Of a stretch of 64,000 nucleotides of DNA, positions 45,870 through 52,894 are shown piece by piece; positions within the stretch are counted from its first letter, which is position 1, and each line of letters begins with the position of its first letter. Source of the DNA: Limosilactobacillus kribbianus (GTDB taxonomy: Bacteria; Bacillota; Bacilli; Lactobacillales; Lactobacillaceae); NCBI RefSeq assembly GCF_026413145.1, contig NZ_JAOVYZ010000004.1, positions 1 through 64,000 of the forward strand, given 5' to 3'. The notes below the pieces were generated by a model. The model did no database searches. It saw only the letters and a program-made list of their open reading frames with translations, and had not been told where the DNA came from. The position numbers and the translations under genes are program-made.

Positions 45870-46367
45870 ATGAATAATCCGCAGTTTAAGTACCCAGACA
45901 CCAAGGCCTATGAGTTCGTGGTAAATCGTCTCCAGGAGCGTGGCGTTCAGCTATCCGACCTGGTCGACATTATTTACCAGAGCCAGAAGGCCTTTGAACC
46001 GACGCTGACGGTGGAGCGCTGTCAGGAATACCTGACGGATGCCCTCCACAAGCGGGAGCTGCTCAATAATGCCATGGTGATGCTGGAACTGGACCGGCTG
46101 ACGGAGGCCGGGCAGGTTGCCGAGCCGCTGTCGAGCATCATCAAGAACGACGTGGGTGTCTTTGGGGTCGATGAAACCTTGGCCTTGCAGATTGCCAACA
46201 TCTACGGCACGATCGGCACCACCAACTTTGGCTACTTCGATCGAGTCAAGAAGGGGATCATTGCGCGCTACGACACTGCCGACAACCACGTCAACACCTT
46301 CATCGATGACCTCTTAGCGGCGATTGTTGCGGCCGTTTGTGGGAAGATTGCCCACCAGTACGCCTGA
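45870..46367 (+). CDS. pgpA: phosphatidylglycerophosphatase A-like protein
   Basis: 165-residue protein of the PgpA/YutG-like family, with motifs NNAMVMLELDRLTEAGQ, VDETLALQIANIYGTIGTTNFGYFDRVKKG and FIDDLLAAIVAAVCGKI. Family members of this soluble Gram-positive type are annotated as phosphatidylglycerophosphatase (phosphatidylglycerol synthesis), but the activity of this branch is less certain than for the membrane PgpA of E. coli. AAGGGGTGG precedes the ATG. Stand-alone gene between htrA and the DnaA-box region. Confidence 0.8.
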   Translation: MNNPQFKYPDTKAYEFVVNRLQERGVQLSDLVDIIYQSQKAFEPTLTVERCQEYLTDALHKRELLNNAMVMLELDRLTEAGQVAEPLSSIIKNDVGVFGVDETLALQIANIYGTIGTTNFGYFDRVKKGIIARYDTADNHVNTFIDDLLAAIVAAVCGKIAHQYA

Positions 46368-46499
46368 GTAAAAGGTCTTATCGGGAAATAATCCGAACAA
46401 TATTAGGGGAGAATATCAAGAAAGTTTACCAAGCCACGAGACGTTGCTTAATTAGCACGTTTCGTGGTATTTTTGGTTGGAAATTGACGAAAAATTACC

Positions 46500-46830
46500 T
46501 AAAATAGTGGTTGTGGATAAGTCCGTGGATAAATCGACGAAGGCAGGACGACTTTTAACAAATGCCTTTACAAAGGCAAAAGTCAAAGTTGAAAAGTTAT
46601 CCACAGGCATTATAAAAAGATGTTGATAAGTGGAATTTTAGAAATTACAACTGACGAAACCCCTTGCTTAACGGGCGATTAACTGACGGCGTGCCGAACG
46701 GTTGTTTTTGTGGAAAACTTCTTTTTCAGAAAGGGCTTTCGACTGTCTTTTTTGGCCGAACATTCCGTTGCTGTGAATCAAAAGTTATGCACCTGTGGAT
46801 AAGTGTGTGGATAAAGTGTGGAAAGCGGTG
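46500..46830. other. DnaA-box cluster upstream of rlmH
   Basis: Four perfect DnaA boxes: TGTGGATAA at 46512-46520, TTATCCACA at 46597-46605, TGTGGATAA at 46794-46802 and 46806-46814. Two more have one mismatch: CGTGGATAA at 46524-46532 and TGTTGATAA at 46621-46629. The 470-bp gap between pgpA and rlmH contains no convincing gene. It also has a CACGAGACG/CGTTTCGTG hairpin near 46434-46465. DnaA-box clusters outside oriC are known in B. subtilis, where they titrate DnaA or regulate nearby genes. Confidence 0.8.
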
Positions 46831-46837
46831 GATTAGT

Positions 46838-47317
46838 GTGAATATCAAAATTATCGGTGTTGGAAAACTCAAGGAAAAGTATTTTAAGGCGGGAATTGCC
46901 GAGTATGGGAAACGACTTGGCCGTTTTTGTAAATTTCAAATTGTCGAAGTTCCGGATGAAAAGGCGCCTGAATCGTTAAGCCAGGCCGAAATGGATGAGG
47001 TGATGGCCAAAGAAGGCGAGCGGATCCTGGCAAAAATTAAGGACCGGGAGTATGTTTTTGCCCTGGCGATCAAGGGGAAGGAACGGACGTCTGAAGAGTT
47101 TGCTAAGGAGATTAATCGCCTGGCGACCTATGGGCACAGCGACATTACCTTTGTTATCGGTGGCTCTTTAGGGCTCAGTCCGGCCGTCTTAAAGCGAGCC
47201 GATACTCAGATCTCGTTTGGTCGTTTCACCCTGCCCCACCAACTGATGCGGTTGGTTTTATCTGAACAAATTTATCGGGCCTTCACAATTATTAACGGGC
47301 TGCCCTACCACAAGTAA
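46838..47317 (+). CDS. rlmH: 23S rRNA (pseudouridine-1915-N3) methyltransferase
   Basis: SPOUT-class methyltransferase that methylates the pseudouridine at 1915 of helix 69 on assembled ribosomes. The 159 residues start at GTG (46838): (M)[14 protein letters not shown]. The knotted SAM-binding part has [13 protein letters not shown], and the C-terminus [28 protein letters not shown] is diagnostic. The frame is open upstream to 46664, but that part has no homology and runs through the DnaA boxes. In many Firmicutes rlmH closes the wal-htrA block, as here. Confidence 0.96.
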   Translation: MNIKIIGVGKLKEKYFKAGIAEYGKRLGRFCKFQIVEVPDEKAPESLSQAEMDEVMAKEGERILAKIKDREYVFALAIKGKERTSEEFAKEINRLATYGHSDITFVIGGSLGLSPAVLKRADTQISFGRFTLPHQLMRLVLSEQIYRAFTIINGLPYHK

Positions 47318-47355
47318 TTGTGAACTGAATAAAATGAGAATAGTCTTGTGAATTT

Positions 47356-47390
47356 AACGACGATCACCTCTAATCGGCTGGTCGTTTTTA
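47356..47390 (+). terminator. terminator of rlmH
   Basis: AACGACGATCA pairs with TGGTCGTT, then TTTA. Confidence 0.75.
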
Positions 47391-47550
47391 GTTTGCGAAA
47401 ACGGTTGCGAGGCAATTGTGACAATTGAGTGATACAAATGATAAAAAATGCTCAATTTAGCACAGAATTATACATTTTTGCTTGAAAATGATGGCAAATT
47501 ATGCAACCATAGAAACCGTATTCAAATGCCAAGAGGAGGCTATATTTAAT

Positions 47551-48723
47551 ATGAATAGACAATTTGATTTCTTAATGCCAAGCGTTAACTTCTTTGGCCC
47601 CGGTGTTATCGCCAAGATCGGTGACCGTGCCAAGATGCTCAACATGCACAAGCCACTGATCGTTACCCAGGAAAGCTTGGAAAAGATTGAGAACGGTCCA
47701 GTCGTTCAAACCCGTCAATCACTGGAAAAGGCTGGCGTTGACTACGCTATCTTTAACGGTGTTGAACCTAACCCAAAGATTCGTAACATCAAGGCTGGTA
47801 AGAAGATGTACGAAGAAGAAAAGTGTGACTCCATCATCACTGTCGGTGGGGGTTCCGCTCACGACTGTGGTAAGGGAATTGGGATCATTCTGACCAACGG
47901 TGATGACATCACCAAGCTGGCTGGGATCGAAACGCTGGACAAGCCACTGCCGCCTCTGATGGCCGTTAACACGACTGCCGGGACTGGTTCTGAACTGACC
48001 CGTCACGCCGTTATCACGAACGAAGAAGACCACCTCAAGTTCGTTGTTGTTTCTTGGCGGAACATTCCATTGGTATCCTTCAACGATCCAATGCTGATGC
48101 TCGGTGTTCCACAATCAGTTACTGCCGCTACTGGTTGTGATGCCTTCGTTCAGGCCATCGAACCATATGTTTCCGTTGACCACAACCCAATCACGGACAG
48201 TCAATGTAAGGAAGCTATCCAACTGATCCAAGAAGCTCTGCCAGAAGCTGTTGCCAATGGTCAGAACGTTGAAGCCCGGACCAAGATGGTTGAAGCCGAA
48301 ATGCTTGCCGGCATGGCCTTCAACAACGCTAACCTGGGTTACGTTCACGCCATGGCTCACCAGCTGGGTGGTCAATACGACGCTCCTCACGGTGTCTGCT
48401 GTGCACTGCTGCTGACCACGGTTGAAGAGTACAACCTGATCGCTTGCCCAGACCGGTTCGCTGAATTGGCTGAAATCATGGGCTACGACACGACTGGTCT
48501 GACGACGATGCAGGCTGCTCGCAAGTCCATCGAAGGCATGCGTGAAATGTGCAAGGCCGTTGGTATTCCAGCTTCTATCAAGGAAATTGGTGCTAAGCCA
48601 GAAGACTTCCCATTGATGGCTGAAAATGCCCTCAAGGATGGGAATGCCTTCTCCAACCCACGGAAGGGTACGAAGCAAGAAATCATCGACCTTTACCAAA
48701 AGGCATACGATGGTATTTACTAA
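47551..48723 (+). CDS. iron-containing alcohol dehydrogenase, 1,3-propanediol dehydrogenase type
   Basis: Group III (iron) alcohol dehydrogenase of 390 residues from the ATG at 47551, preceded by AGGAGG; the open frame starts earlier without a ribosome site. NAD-binding is VGGGSAHDCGKGIGI and TTAGTGSE. The metal ligands lie in TGCDAFVQAIE, NANLGYVHAMAHQLGG and DAPHGVCCALLL. It resembles DhaT/Lactobacillus reuteri-type 1,3-propanediol dehydrogenase, which reduces 3-hydroxypropionaldehyde to recycle NADH; the substrate is inferred. Codon use is strongly biased to C/T-ending preferred codons, as in highly expressed genes. A weak cre-like GCGAAAACGGTTGCG lies at 47395-47409. Confidence 0.9.
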   Translation: MNRQFDFLMPSVNFFGPGVIAKIGDRAKMLNMHKPLIVTQESLEKIENGPVVQTRQSLEKAGVDYAIFNGVEPNPKIRNIKAGKKMYEEEKCDSIITVGGGSAHDCGKGIGIILTNGDDITKLAGIETLDKPLPPLMAVNTTAGTGSELTRHAVITNEEDHLKFVVVSWRNIPLVSFNDPMLMLGVPQSVTAATGCDAFVQAIEPYVSVDHNPITDSQCKEAIQLIQEALPEAVANGQNVEARTKMVEAEMLAGMAFNNANLGYVHAMAHQLGGQYDAPHGVCCALLLTTVEEYNLIACPDRFAELAEIMGYDTTGLTTMQAARKSIEGMREMCKAVGIPASIKEIGAKPEDFPLMAENALKDGNAFSNPRKGTKQEIIDLYQKAYDGIY

Positions 48724-48767
48724 AATTAAATTAAGTGTGGGCATGGCTAAGGCAGCTTAGCCAAAAG

Positions 48768-48810
48768 AACGGCCGGTCAAAATGAATCGCTCATTTTGAC
48801 CGGCCGTTTG
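48768..48810 (+). terminator. terminator of the iron alcohol dehydrogenase
   Basis: A very strong 18-bp stem (AACGGCCGGTCAAAATGA and its complement) is followed by TTTG. The next promoter's -10 TATAAT (48812-48817) begins directly after it. Confidence 0.85.
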
Positions 48811-48852
48811 CTATAATTAGGATATTAAACTTTGCGAAAGAAGGAACTGCCT

Positions 48853-49815
48853 GTGGCCAAGTCCACCCGGAATAAGACGATTGATTTTTCACTAGACGAG
48901 GCACCGGCCGGGGTCTTGGAACAGCTTCGAACAAGCGCTGACGATTTGGGGACGCTTGCACTAGCTAGTGACCAGACAATTGTCGGAGACTCCTTTGTGG
49001 TCTTGCCTGAACTGCCGGAGCACTGCGCCAACCTGGCCCTGGTTGATCCGCCCTACAATCTTAACAAGCATTATGACGGGCTAACCTTCAAGAAGATGCA
49101 TCCAACTAGCTATCAAGAATTTACCCAGCACTGGATTAATTGTCTCCTGCCTAAATTGACGCCGAACGCCACCGTCTACGTCTTTGCCGATTGGGCAACC
49201 AGCATGACCCTGGCCCCAATCCTGGCGCAAAACTTTACGATCAAGAACCGGATCACCTGGCAGCGTGAGAAGGGACGGGGATCGAAGCGCAATTGGAAGA
49301 ACGGGATGGAGGACATCTGGTACTTGGTCGTTGACTCCAAGCATTATACTTTCAACGTCGATGCGGTTAAGCAACGACGTCAGGTGATTGCCCCCTACCG
49401 GGAAAATGGGAAGGCCAAGGACTGGCAGGAGACCGCCCAGGGCCGCTTTCGGGACACGATGCCGTCGAATTTTTGGGATGATATTTCGATCCCCTATTGG
49501 TCGATGCCGGAAAATACTGGCCACCCGACCCAGAAGCCGGAAAAGCTGCTTGCCAAGTTAATCCTGGCGAGCTCGAATCCCGGCGACCTGGTCCTTGATC
49601 CCTTCGCCGGGTCCGGTTCCAGTTTGGTAACCGCTAAGAAATTAGGTCGCCACTACCTCGGGGTTGAGCAGAGTAAACTTTATGCGGCCTGGGGAGCGTA
49701 CCGACTCCTGCAGGCGGATAGCGATAAATTCATCCAGGGCTATACCGACGGCGTTTTCTGGGAACGCAACACCGGGAAGCTCCAGCGGCGGAAACGACGA
49801 GAACAAAGAAAATAA
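48853..49815 (+). CDS. orphan DNA methyltransferase (N6-adenine or N4-cytosine, beta class)
   Basis: SAM-dependent DNA methyltransferase, 320 residues. Motif order is catalytic LVDPPYNLNKHYDG first, then the target-recognition region, then the SAM-binding GDLVLDPFAGSGSSLV and LGVEQSKLYA, which is the beta arrangement (HinfI/CcrM-like). GTG at 48853 has AAGGAA 7 nt upstream; a TTG at 48832 is possible but lacks a ribosome site. No restriction endonuclease or specificity gene is adjacent, so it appears solitary. The recognition sequence cannot be deduced. The basic C-terminal tail (KLQRRKRREQRK) may aid DNA binding. Confidence 0.88.
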   Translation: MAKSTRNKTIDFSLDEAPAGVLEQLRTSADDLGTLALASDQTIVGDSFVVLPELPEHCANLALVDPPYNLNKHYDGLTFKKMHPTSYQEFTQHWINCLLPKLTPNATVYVFADWATSMTLAPILAQNFTIKNRITWQREKGRGSKRNWKNGMEDIWYLVVDSKHYTFNVDAVKQRRQVIAPYRENGKAKDWQETAQGRFRDTMPSNFWDDISIPYWSMPENTGHPTQKPEKLLAKLILASSNPGDLVLDPFAGSGSSLVTAKKLGRHYLGVEQSKLYAAWGAYRLLQADSDKFIQGYTDGVFWERNTGKLQRRKRREQRK

Positions 49816-49860
49816 ATGGGACGAGCTACTGATCATTCAGTACTCGTCCCATTTATTTAT
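49809..49860. terminator. bidirectional terminator, methyltransferase / osmC
   Basis: AAATAAATGGGACGAG pairs with CTCGTCCCATTTATTT around an ACTGA/TCAGT tip; A/T-rich on both sides, serving both convergent genes. Confidence 0.85.
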
Positions 49861-50282
49861 TCTTTAACGAAACCATCCGCCACAAATTTGGTACCGAATG
49901 CTAGGGTGTTTTCAACTGGGCACTTGCGGGCCACGTCGGCGAGAAATTGTTTGATGTCCTCATCGGATTCGGAGCTACGCAAGTGCGGCTGGTAGCGGAT
50001 CTCGGTGAACTTGTAGCGATTGTCGTCATCTGTCACGTCCTCGCGTCCAAGATCGCCTTCGATGTCAACCCAGAAGGCCTGAAGATCGAAGTGCCGCTTG
50101 CGGGCGAGTTCCGTTGCCGTGATAGCCTGGCAGGCGCCGAACGAGGTCAGCAGGATCTCGACCGGATTCATCCCCGTGTTGGTACTGCCAGGCTCGTCGA
50201 AGGTGATCTCAAAGCCACGGGCGGTTCCGGAAACTTGCATTCCCGTGGTGGTCTTGGTGGCCTTTACTTTATAGGTACTCAT
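49857..50282 (-). CDS. OsmC family protein 1
   Basis: 141-residue OsmC/Ohr-fold protein. The two catalytic cysteines of the peroxidase family are present: Cys51 in SFGACQA and Cys121 in ARKCPVENT. Such enzymes reduce organic hydroperoxides, with dithiols as reductant. N-terminal conservation: GMNPVEILLTSFGAC. It is the third of three tandem paralogues on the minus strand, which are about as divergent as separate subfamilies. Its Shine-Dalgarno AAGGGAG lies inside a hairpin (50289-50334). Confidence 0.9.
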   Translation of the reverse strand: MSTYKVKATKTTTGMQVSGTARGFEITFDEPGSTNTGMNPVEILLTSFGACQAITATELARKRHFDLQAFWVDIEGDLGREDVTDDDNRYKFTEIRYQPHLRSSESDEDIKQFLADVARKCPVENTLAFGTKFVADGFVKE

Positions 50283-50285
50283 AGA

Positions 50286-50335
50286 AAACGCTCCCTTGTT
50301 TTTTCTTCAGTGTAGCTGAAGGGGCAGGGGAGCGT
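50286..50335 (-). promoter_or_regulatory. hairpin occluding the osmC1 ribosome-binding site
   Basis: On the minus strand CGCTCCC (50334-50328) pairs with GGGAGCG (50295-50289), with CTTCAG/CTGAAG inside. The 3' arm contains the Shine-Dalgarno of OsmC 1 and is followed by TTTTC, so it could act as a terminator or block translation. Confidence 0.5.
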
Positions 50336-50355
50336 CAATTTTAATGCCTAGGTGG

Positions 50356-50781
50356 CTATTCGGTTTTGATCTCTTGAAAAACCACCGGAACCTTATTAGC
50401 CAGGTTATCGCGAACTGGGCAGGTGTTTTCCATGAATTCAACGAACTTCTTGGCTTCGGCCTTAGAGTTTGGTGTCCGGAAGTGAACCGTCATGTGAATG
50501 GCGTCCAGCCCCGGCCGTGAAGAATCTGCTTCCTTTTGTCCTTCGAGGGTGATGTAAGAGGAGCTGTAGTCGAAGTGCTGCTTGCGCTTGAAGGTCCCGG
50601 CAACGATTGATTCACAGGCGCCAAGGGAGGCCAAGATTGCTTCCTCTGGCTTCATTCCCAGCTCGTAGCCGTTGTCACGATTCGTCAGATCAAAGTTGAT
50701 CGTAAAGTCACGCACCTGGGCCTGGTAGATGTTTGGCGTGTCCGTGCTGGTGATCGTTGCTTGATATGTTGATATTGCCAT
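50356..50781 (-). CDS. OsmC family protein 2
   Basis: 141-residue OsmC-fold protein with both catalytic cysteines, Cys56 in SLGACES and Cys121 in NTCPVRDN. Putative hydroperoxide reductase. Differs from paralogue 1 in the N-terminal half (YQATITSTDTPNIYQAQVRDF). It starts 20 bp after OsmC 3 ends, so the two are co-transcribed. Confidence 0.9.
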   Translation of the reverse strand: MAISTYQATITSTDTPNIYQAQVRDFTINFDLTNRDNGYELGMKPEEAILASLGACESIVAGTFKRKQHFDYSSSYITLEGQKEADSSRPGLDAIHMTVHFRTPNSKAEAKKFVEFMENTCPVRDNLANKVPVVFQEIKTE

Positions 50782-50801
50782 AATTGATTAACCCCCGTTC
50801 G

Positions 50802-51239
50802 TTAATCCAAAACCACGCCGTCAACGACGATGTTAATGCCGTTGGTCAGGTTGTCGAGAATTGGTGCCTCCTGCTTGACCGCTTCAACGAATTGCTGGCA
50901 ATCGGCTTGGGAAGCAGCGGTCTTAAAAGTCATTGCCACACGAATTTCTTGGAAGCCGTTCCGGATGTCGGGATCGCCCATGAAGCCACGGGGATCCAAG
51001 TCACCTTCGAGCTTGATTGTCAGCTGATCGTAGTGGAAGCCCTTTTCCGGAGCCAGCTTGGCCGCGGTGGCCTCTAGGGATGCTCCCAGGGTGCTCAATT
51101 CGAGCTCGACCGGATTCATTCCGGTGTTAGCGCCACCGCCATTCTTGGGTTCATCAATTGTGTAGTGGTTGCCGCGAGAGTGGGCATCGACCTGGAGCTT
51201 TGTTGCGGTCTTACGGGTAGTTGTCTGATATCTCTTCAT
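50802..51239 (-). CDS. OsmC family protein 3, lacking both catalytic cysteines
   Basis: 145-residue OsmC-fold protein, first in the tandem set. The strands and the GMNPVELELSTLGA segment are clear, but the peroxidatic position is Ser54 (TLGASLEA) and the resolving position is Ala125 (KQEAPILDN). Its only cysteine is Cys114, at an unrelated site. It therefore cannot use the usual OsmC/Ohr mechanism and may be a binding or structural partner of the two active paralogues. Transcribed from a promoter with -10 TATAAT (minus strand, 51283-51288) shared with the divergent marR region. Confidence 0.88.
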   Translation of the reverse strand: MKRYQTTTRKTATKLQVDAHSRGNHYTIDEPKNGGGANTGMNPVELELSTLGASLEATAAKLAPEKGFHYDQLTIKLEGDLDPRGFMGDPDIRNGFQEIRVAMTFKTAASQADCQQFVEAVKQEAPILDNLTNGINIVVDGVVLD

Positions 51240-51266
51240 CGTATTATTTCCCCTTTATTTAGAACC

Positions 51267-51350
51267 TATAAGCGCTTACACCATCATTATATGAAATCAG
51301 CCTTTAAAGTCGATAGTTAACTAACTAATTATTCTACTGGGTGGTATAAT
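51267..51350. promoter_or_regulatory. divergent osmC/marR regulatory region
   Basis: Contents: a cre-like palindrome TATAAGCGCTTACA (51267-51280, 13 of 14 positions on each strand) just downstream of the minus-strand -10; a palindrome TAGTTAACTA (51314-51323) with a further ACTAA, a good MarR operator candidate between the two promoters; and the plus-strand extended -10 TGGTATAAT (-10 at 51345-51350). Confidence 0.55.
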
Positions 51351-51384
51351 CCTAAATAAGAGCAATCGCAGAAGGGAGGAGAAA

Positions 51385-51834
51385 ATGATGCAAAAGGTAT
51401 TTGACCTTGAGACCTGCATCATGTGCATTACAAGCCAGAGCAGCCGGATGTTTGGCGATGCTCTGGACAAGGAGCTACAGAAGACCAATATCAACCGCAA
51501 CATTTGGCTGGCGCTGTACTACATTGACCATCATGGATCAATCAATCAAAAGGCGCTGGCGGATCAGATCGGGATTACCGGGGCCAGCATGACCAAAATC
51601 ATTCAGAAAATGACGGCGGAAGATTTGGTGACGGTTCGGCAGAGCAAGGAAGACAAACGTCAAAAGGACGTCAGCCTGACCGCGACGGGGCAAAAGCAGC
51701 TGATGGCGATCATTCCCCTGGTGCAGAAATTCCAGGCGGAGATGACCGCGGGAATTAGCCAGCAGGAGCTCGACACGGTTGCTACGGTCATGGCAAAGAT
51801 GCGGCTGAATGCCCAAAAAATTCAGGAAAATTAA
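51385..51834 (+). CDS. MarR-family transcriptional regulator
   Basis: 149-residue winged-helix repressor. The DNA-binding part is INQKALADQIGITGASMTKIIQKMTAEDLV, with the wing RQSKEDKRQKDVSLT. The N-terminal helix carries Cys11 and Cys14 (ETCIMCIT), close to where OhrR has its redox-sensing cysteine. GGGAGGAG precedes the ATG. Because it is divergent from three OsmC genes, I infer it is their peroxide-responsive repressor; a general multidrug-type MarR is the alternative. Confidence 0.88.
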   Translation: MMQKVFDLETCIMCITSQSSRMFGDALDKELQKTNINRNIWLALYYIDHHGSINQKALADQIGITGASMTKIIQKMTAEDLVTVRQSKEDKRQKDVSLTATGQKQLMAIIPLVQKFQAEMTAGISQQELDTVATVMAKMRLNAQKIQEN

Positions 51835-51876
51835 AATAATCCGCAGAAGATTTGTCATTTCTGCGGATTATTTTTT
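51833..51876. terminator. bidirectional terminator, marR / D-2-hydroxyacid dehydrogenase
   Basis: AAAATAATCCGCAGAA pairs with TTTCTGCGGATTATTTT; T-rich on the plus side and A-rich on the other. Confidence 0.85.
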
Positions 51877-51895
51877 ATTGATTGCTAGTTAGTAA

Positions 51896-52888
51896 TTATT
51901 TCACCTCGTGTGGCGACTGTTTGCCGACCAGGACCAACAGGACGTCGTTGAGGGAGATGTCGACCATGTTCTTAACGGCCAGGTTGGTGAAGAAGGCGAT
52001 GTGCGGGGTCAGGATGACGTTGTCCATGTCATGGAGCGCCTGAATCTGGGGCACGTCGGCCAAGCCGGTCTTGCTGCGGTCGGTTTGAATAACCGCCGTT
52101 TCACCCTCGAAGGTGTCCAGTGCAGCGGCCGCGATAGTGCCGGCTTTCAGCGCCGCGATCAGGTCGGCTGTCTTAACGACTGGCCCCCGACTGGCGTTGA
52201 CCAGGCCCGCCGTTGGCTTCATCAATTGAAAGTCAGCGGCCGTCATCAGCCCGATAGAGGTCGGGTTGAGGTCGACGTGGAGACTGATCACGTCAGCGCG
52301 CTTAAGCAGGTCCTTCTTGGTAGTGTATTCCACAACTTCTTTCATCTCGTCCCGCGGCTTGGTGTCATAGCCAAGGACGGTCGCCCCAAGGTCCTTGAGC
52401 AGTCGTGCCAAGGTGCCACCGATCCGCCCGACCCCGATGATGCCGATTGTGGCGGTATGAATCTCGAGTGCCTGCTCGTCACTGAACCAGCGGAAGTCGC
52501 CCCGGGCAACCTGGGCGTCGAAGCGGTAGGACTTGCGCAGAAGCCGGAAGATCTGCATCAGGGCGTGCTCGGCAACGCTGCGGGGCGAGTAGGCGGGGAC
52601 GTTGGTGACGGTTAGTCCATGTTCGTGGGCGGCTTCGATGTCGACCATGTCAAAGCCGGCGGTCCGGGTGGCAATCTGCTTGAGACCGTTGGCGGCCAGC
52701 TTGGCGTAGACGCTCGGGTCAACCTTGCTCCGTTGCTGGATCACCAGCCCATCGACGTCTGCGGTCAGGTCCACCGCGTCGTCGATCAGCTTGGGGGTGG
52801 TTTCAATCTCGATCCCGTGTTCCTTGGCAAATTCCTTAATCGCCGGTTGCTCATCGTCCCGGACGCTGGTCATTAAAATCTTGGTCAT
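51896..52888 (-). CDS. D-2-hydroxyacid (D-lactate-type) dehydrogenase
   Basis: NAD-dependent reductase of 2-oxo acids to D-2-hydroxy acids, 330 residues. The Rossmann motif is IGIIGVGRIGGTLARLL. The catalytic Arg is in NASRGPVV, the Glu in LDTFEGE and the His in LTPHIAFFT. The TAGFDMVDIEAA and VPAYSPRSVAEHAL stretches are those of the D-lactate dehydrogenase branch. It is the second gene after a PLP aminotransferase (6 bp gap) under an attenuator with an aromatic leader peptide. Besides pyruvate, it may reduce phenylpyruvate, hydroxyphenylpyruvate or indolepyruvate to the corresponding lactates; this is inference from context. Confidence 0.92.
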   Translation of the reverse strand: MTKILMTSVRDDEQPAIKEFAKEHGIEIETTPKLIDDAVDLTADVDGLVIQQRSKVDPSVYAKLAANGLKQIATRTAGFDMVDIEAAHEHGLTVTNVPAYSPRSVAEHALMQIFRLLRKSYRFDAQVARGDFRWFSDEQALEIHTATIGIIGVGRIGGTLARLLKDLGATVLGYDTKPRDEMKEVVEYTTKKDLLKRADVISLHVDLNPTSIGLMTAADFQLMKPTAGLVNASRGPVVKTADLIAALKAGTIAAAALDTFEGETAVIQTDRSKTGLADVPQIQALHDMDNVILTPHIAFFTNLAVKNMVDISLNDVLLVLVGKQSPHEVK

Positions 52889-52894
52889 GCTTAT

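Noticed and set aside
46664-46837. Upstream extension of the rlmH reading frame
   Set aside because: The extension has no homology, runs through DnaA boxes, and the family start is at the GTG at 46838.
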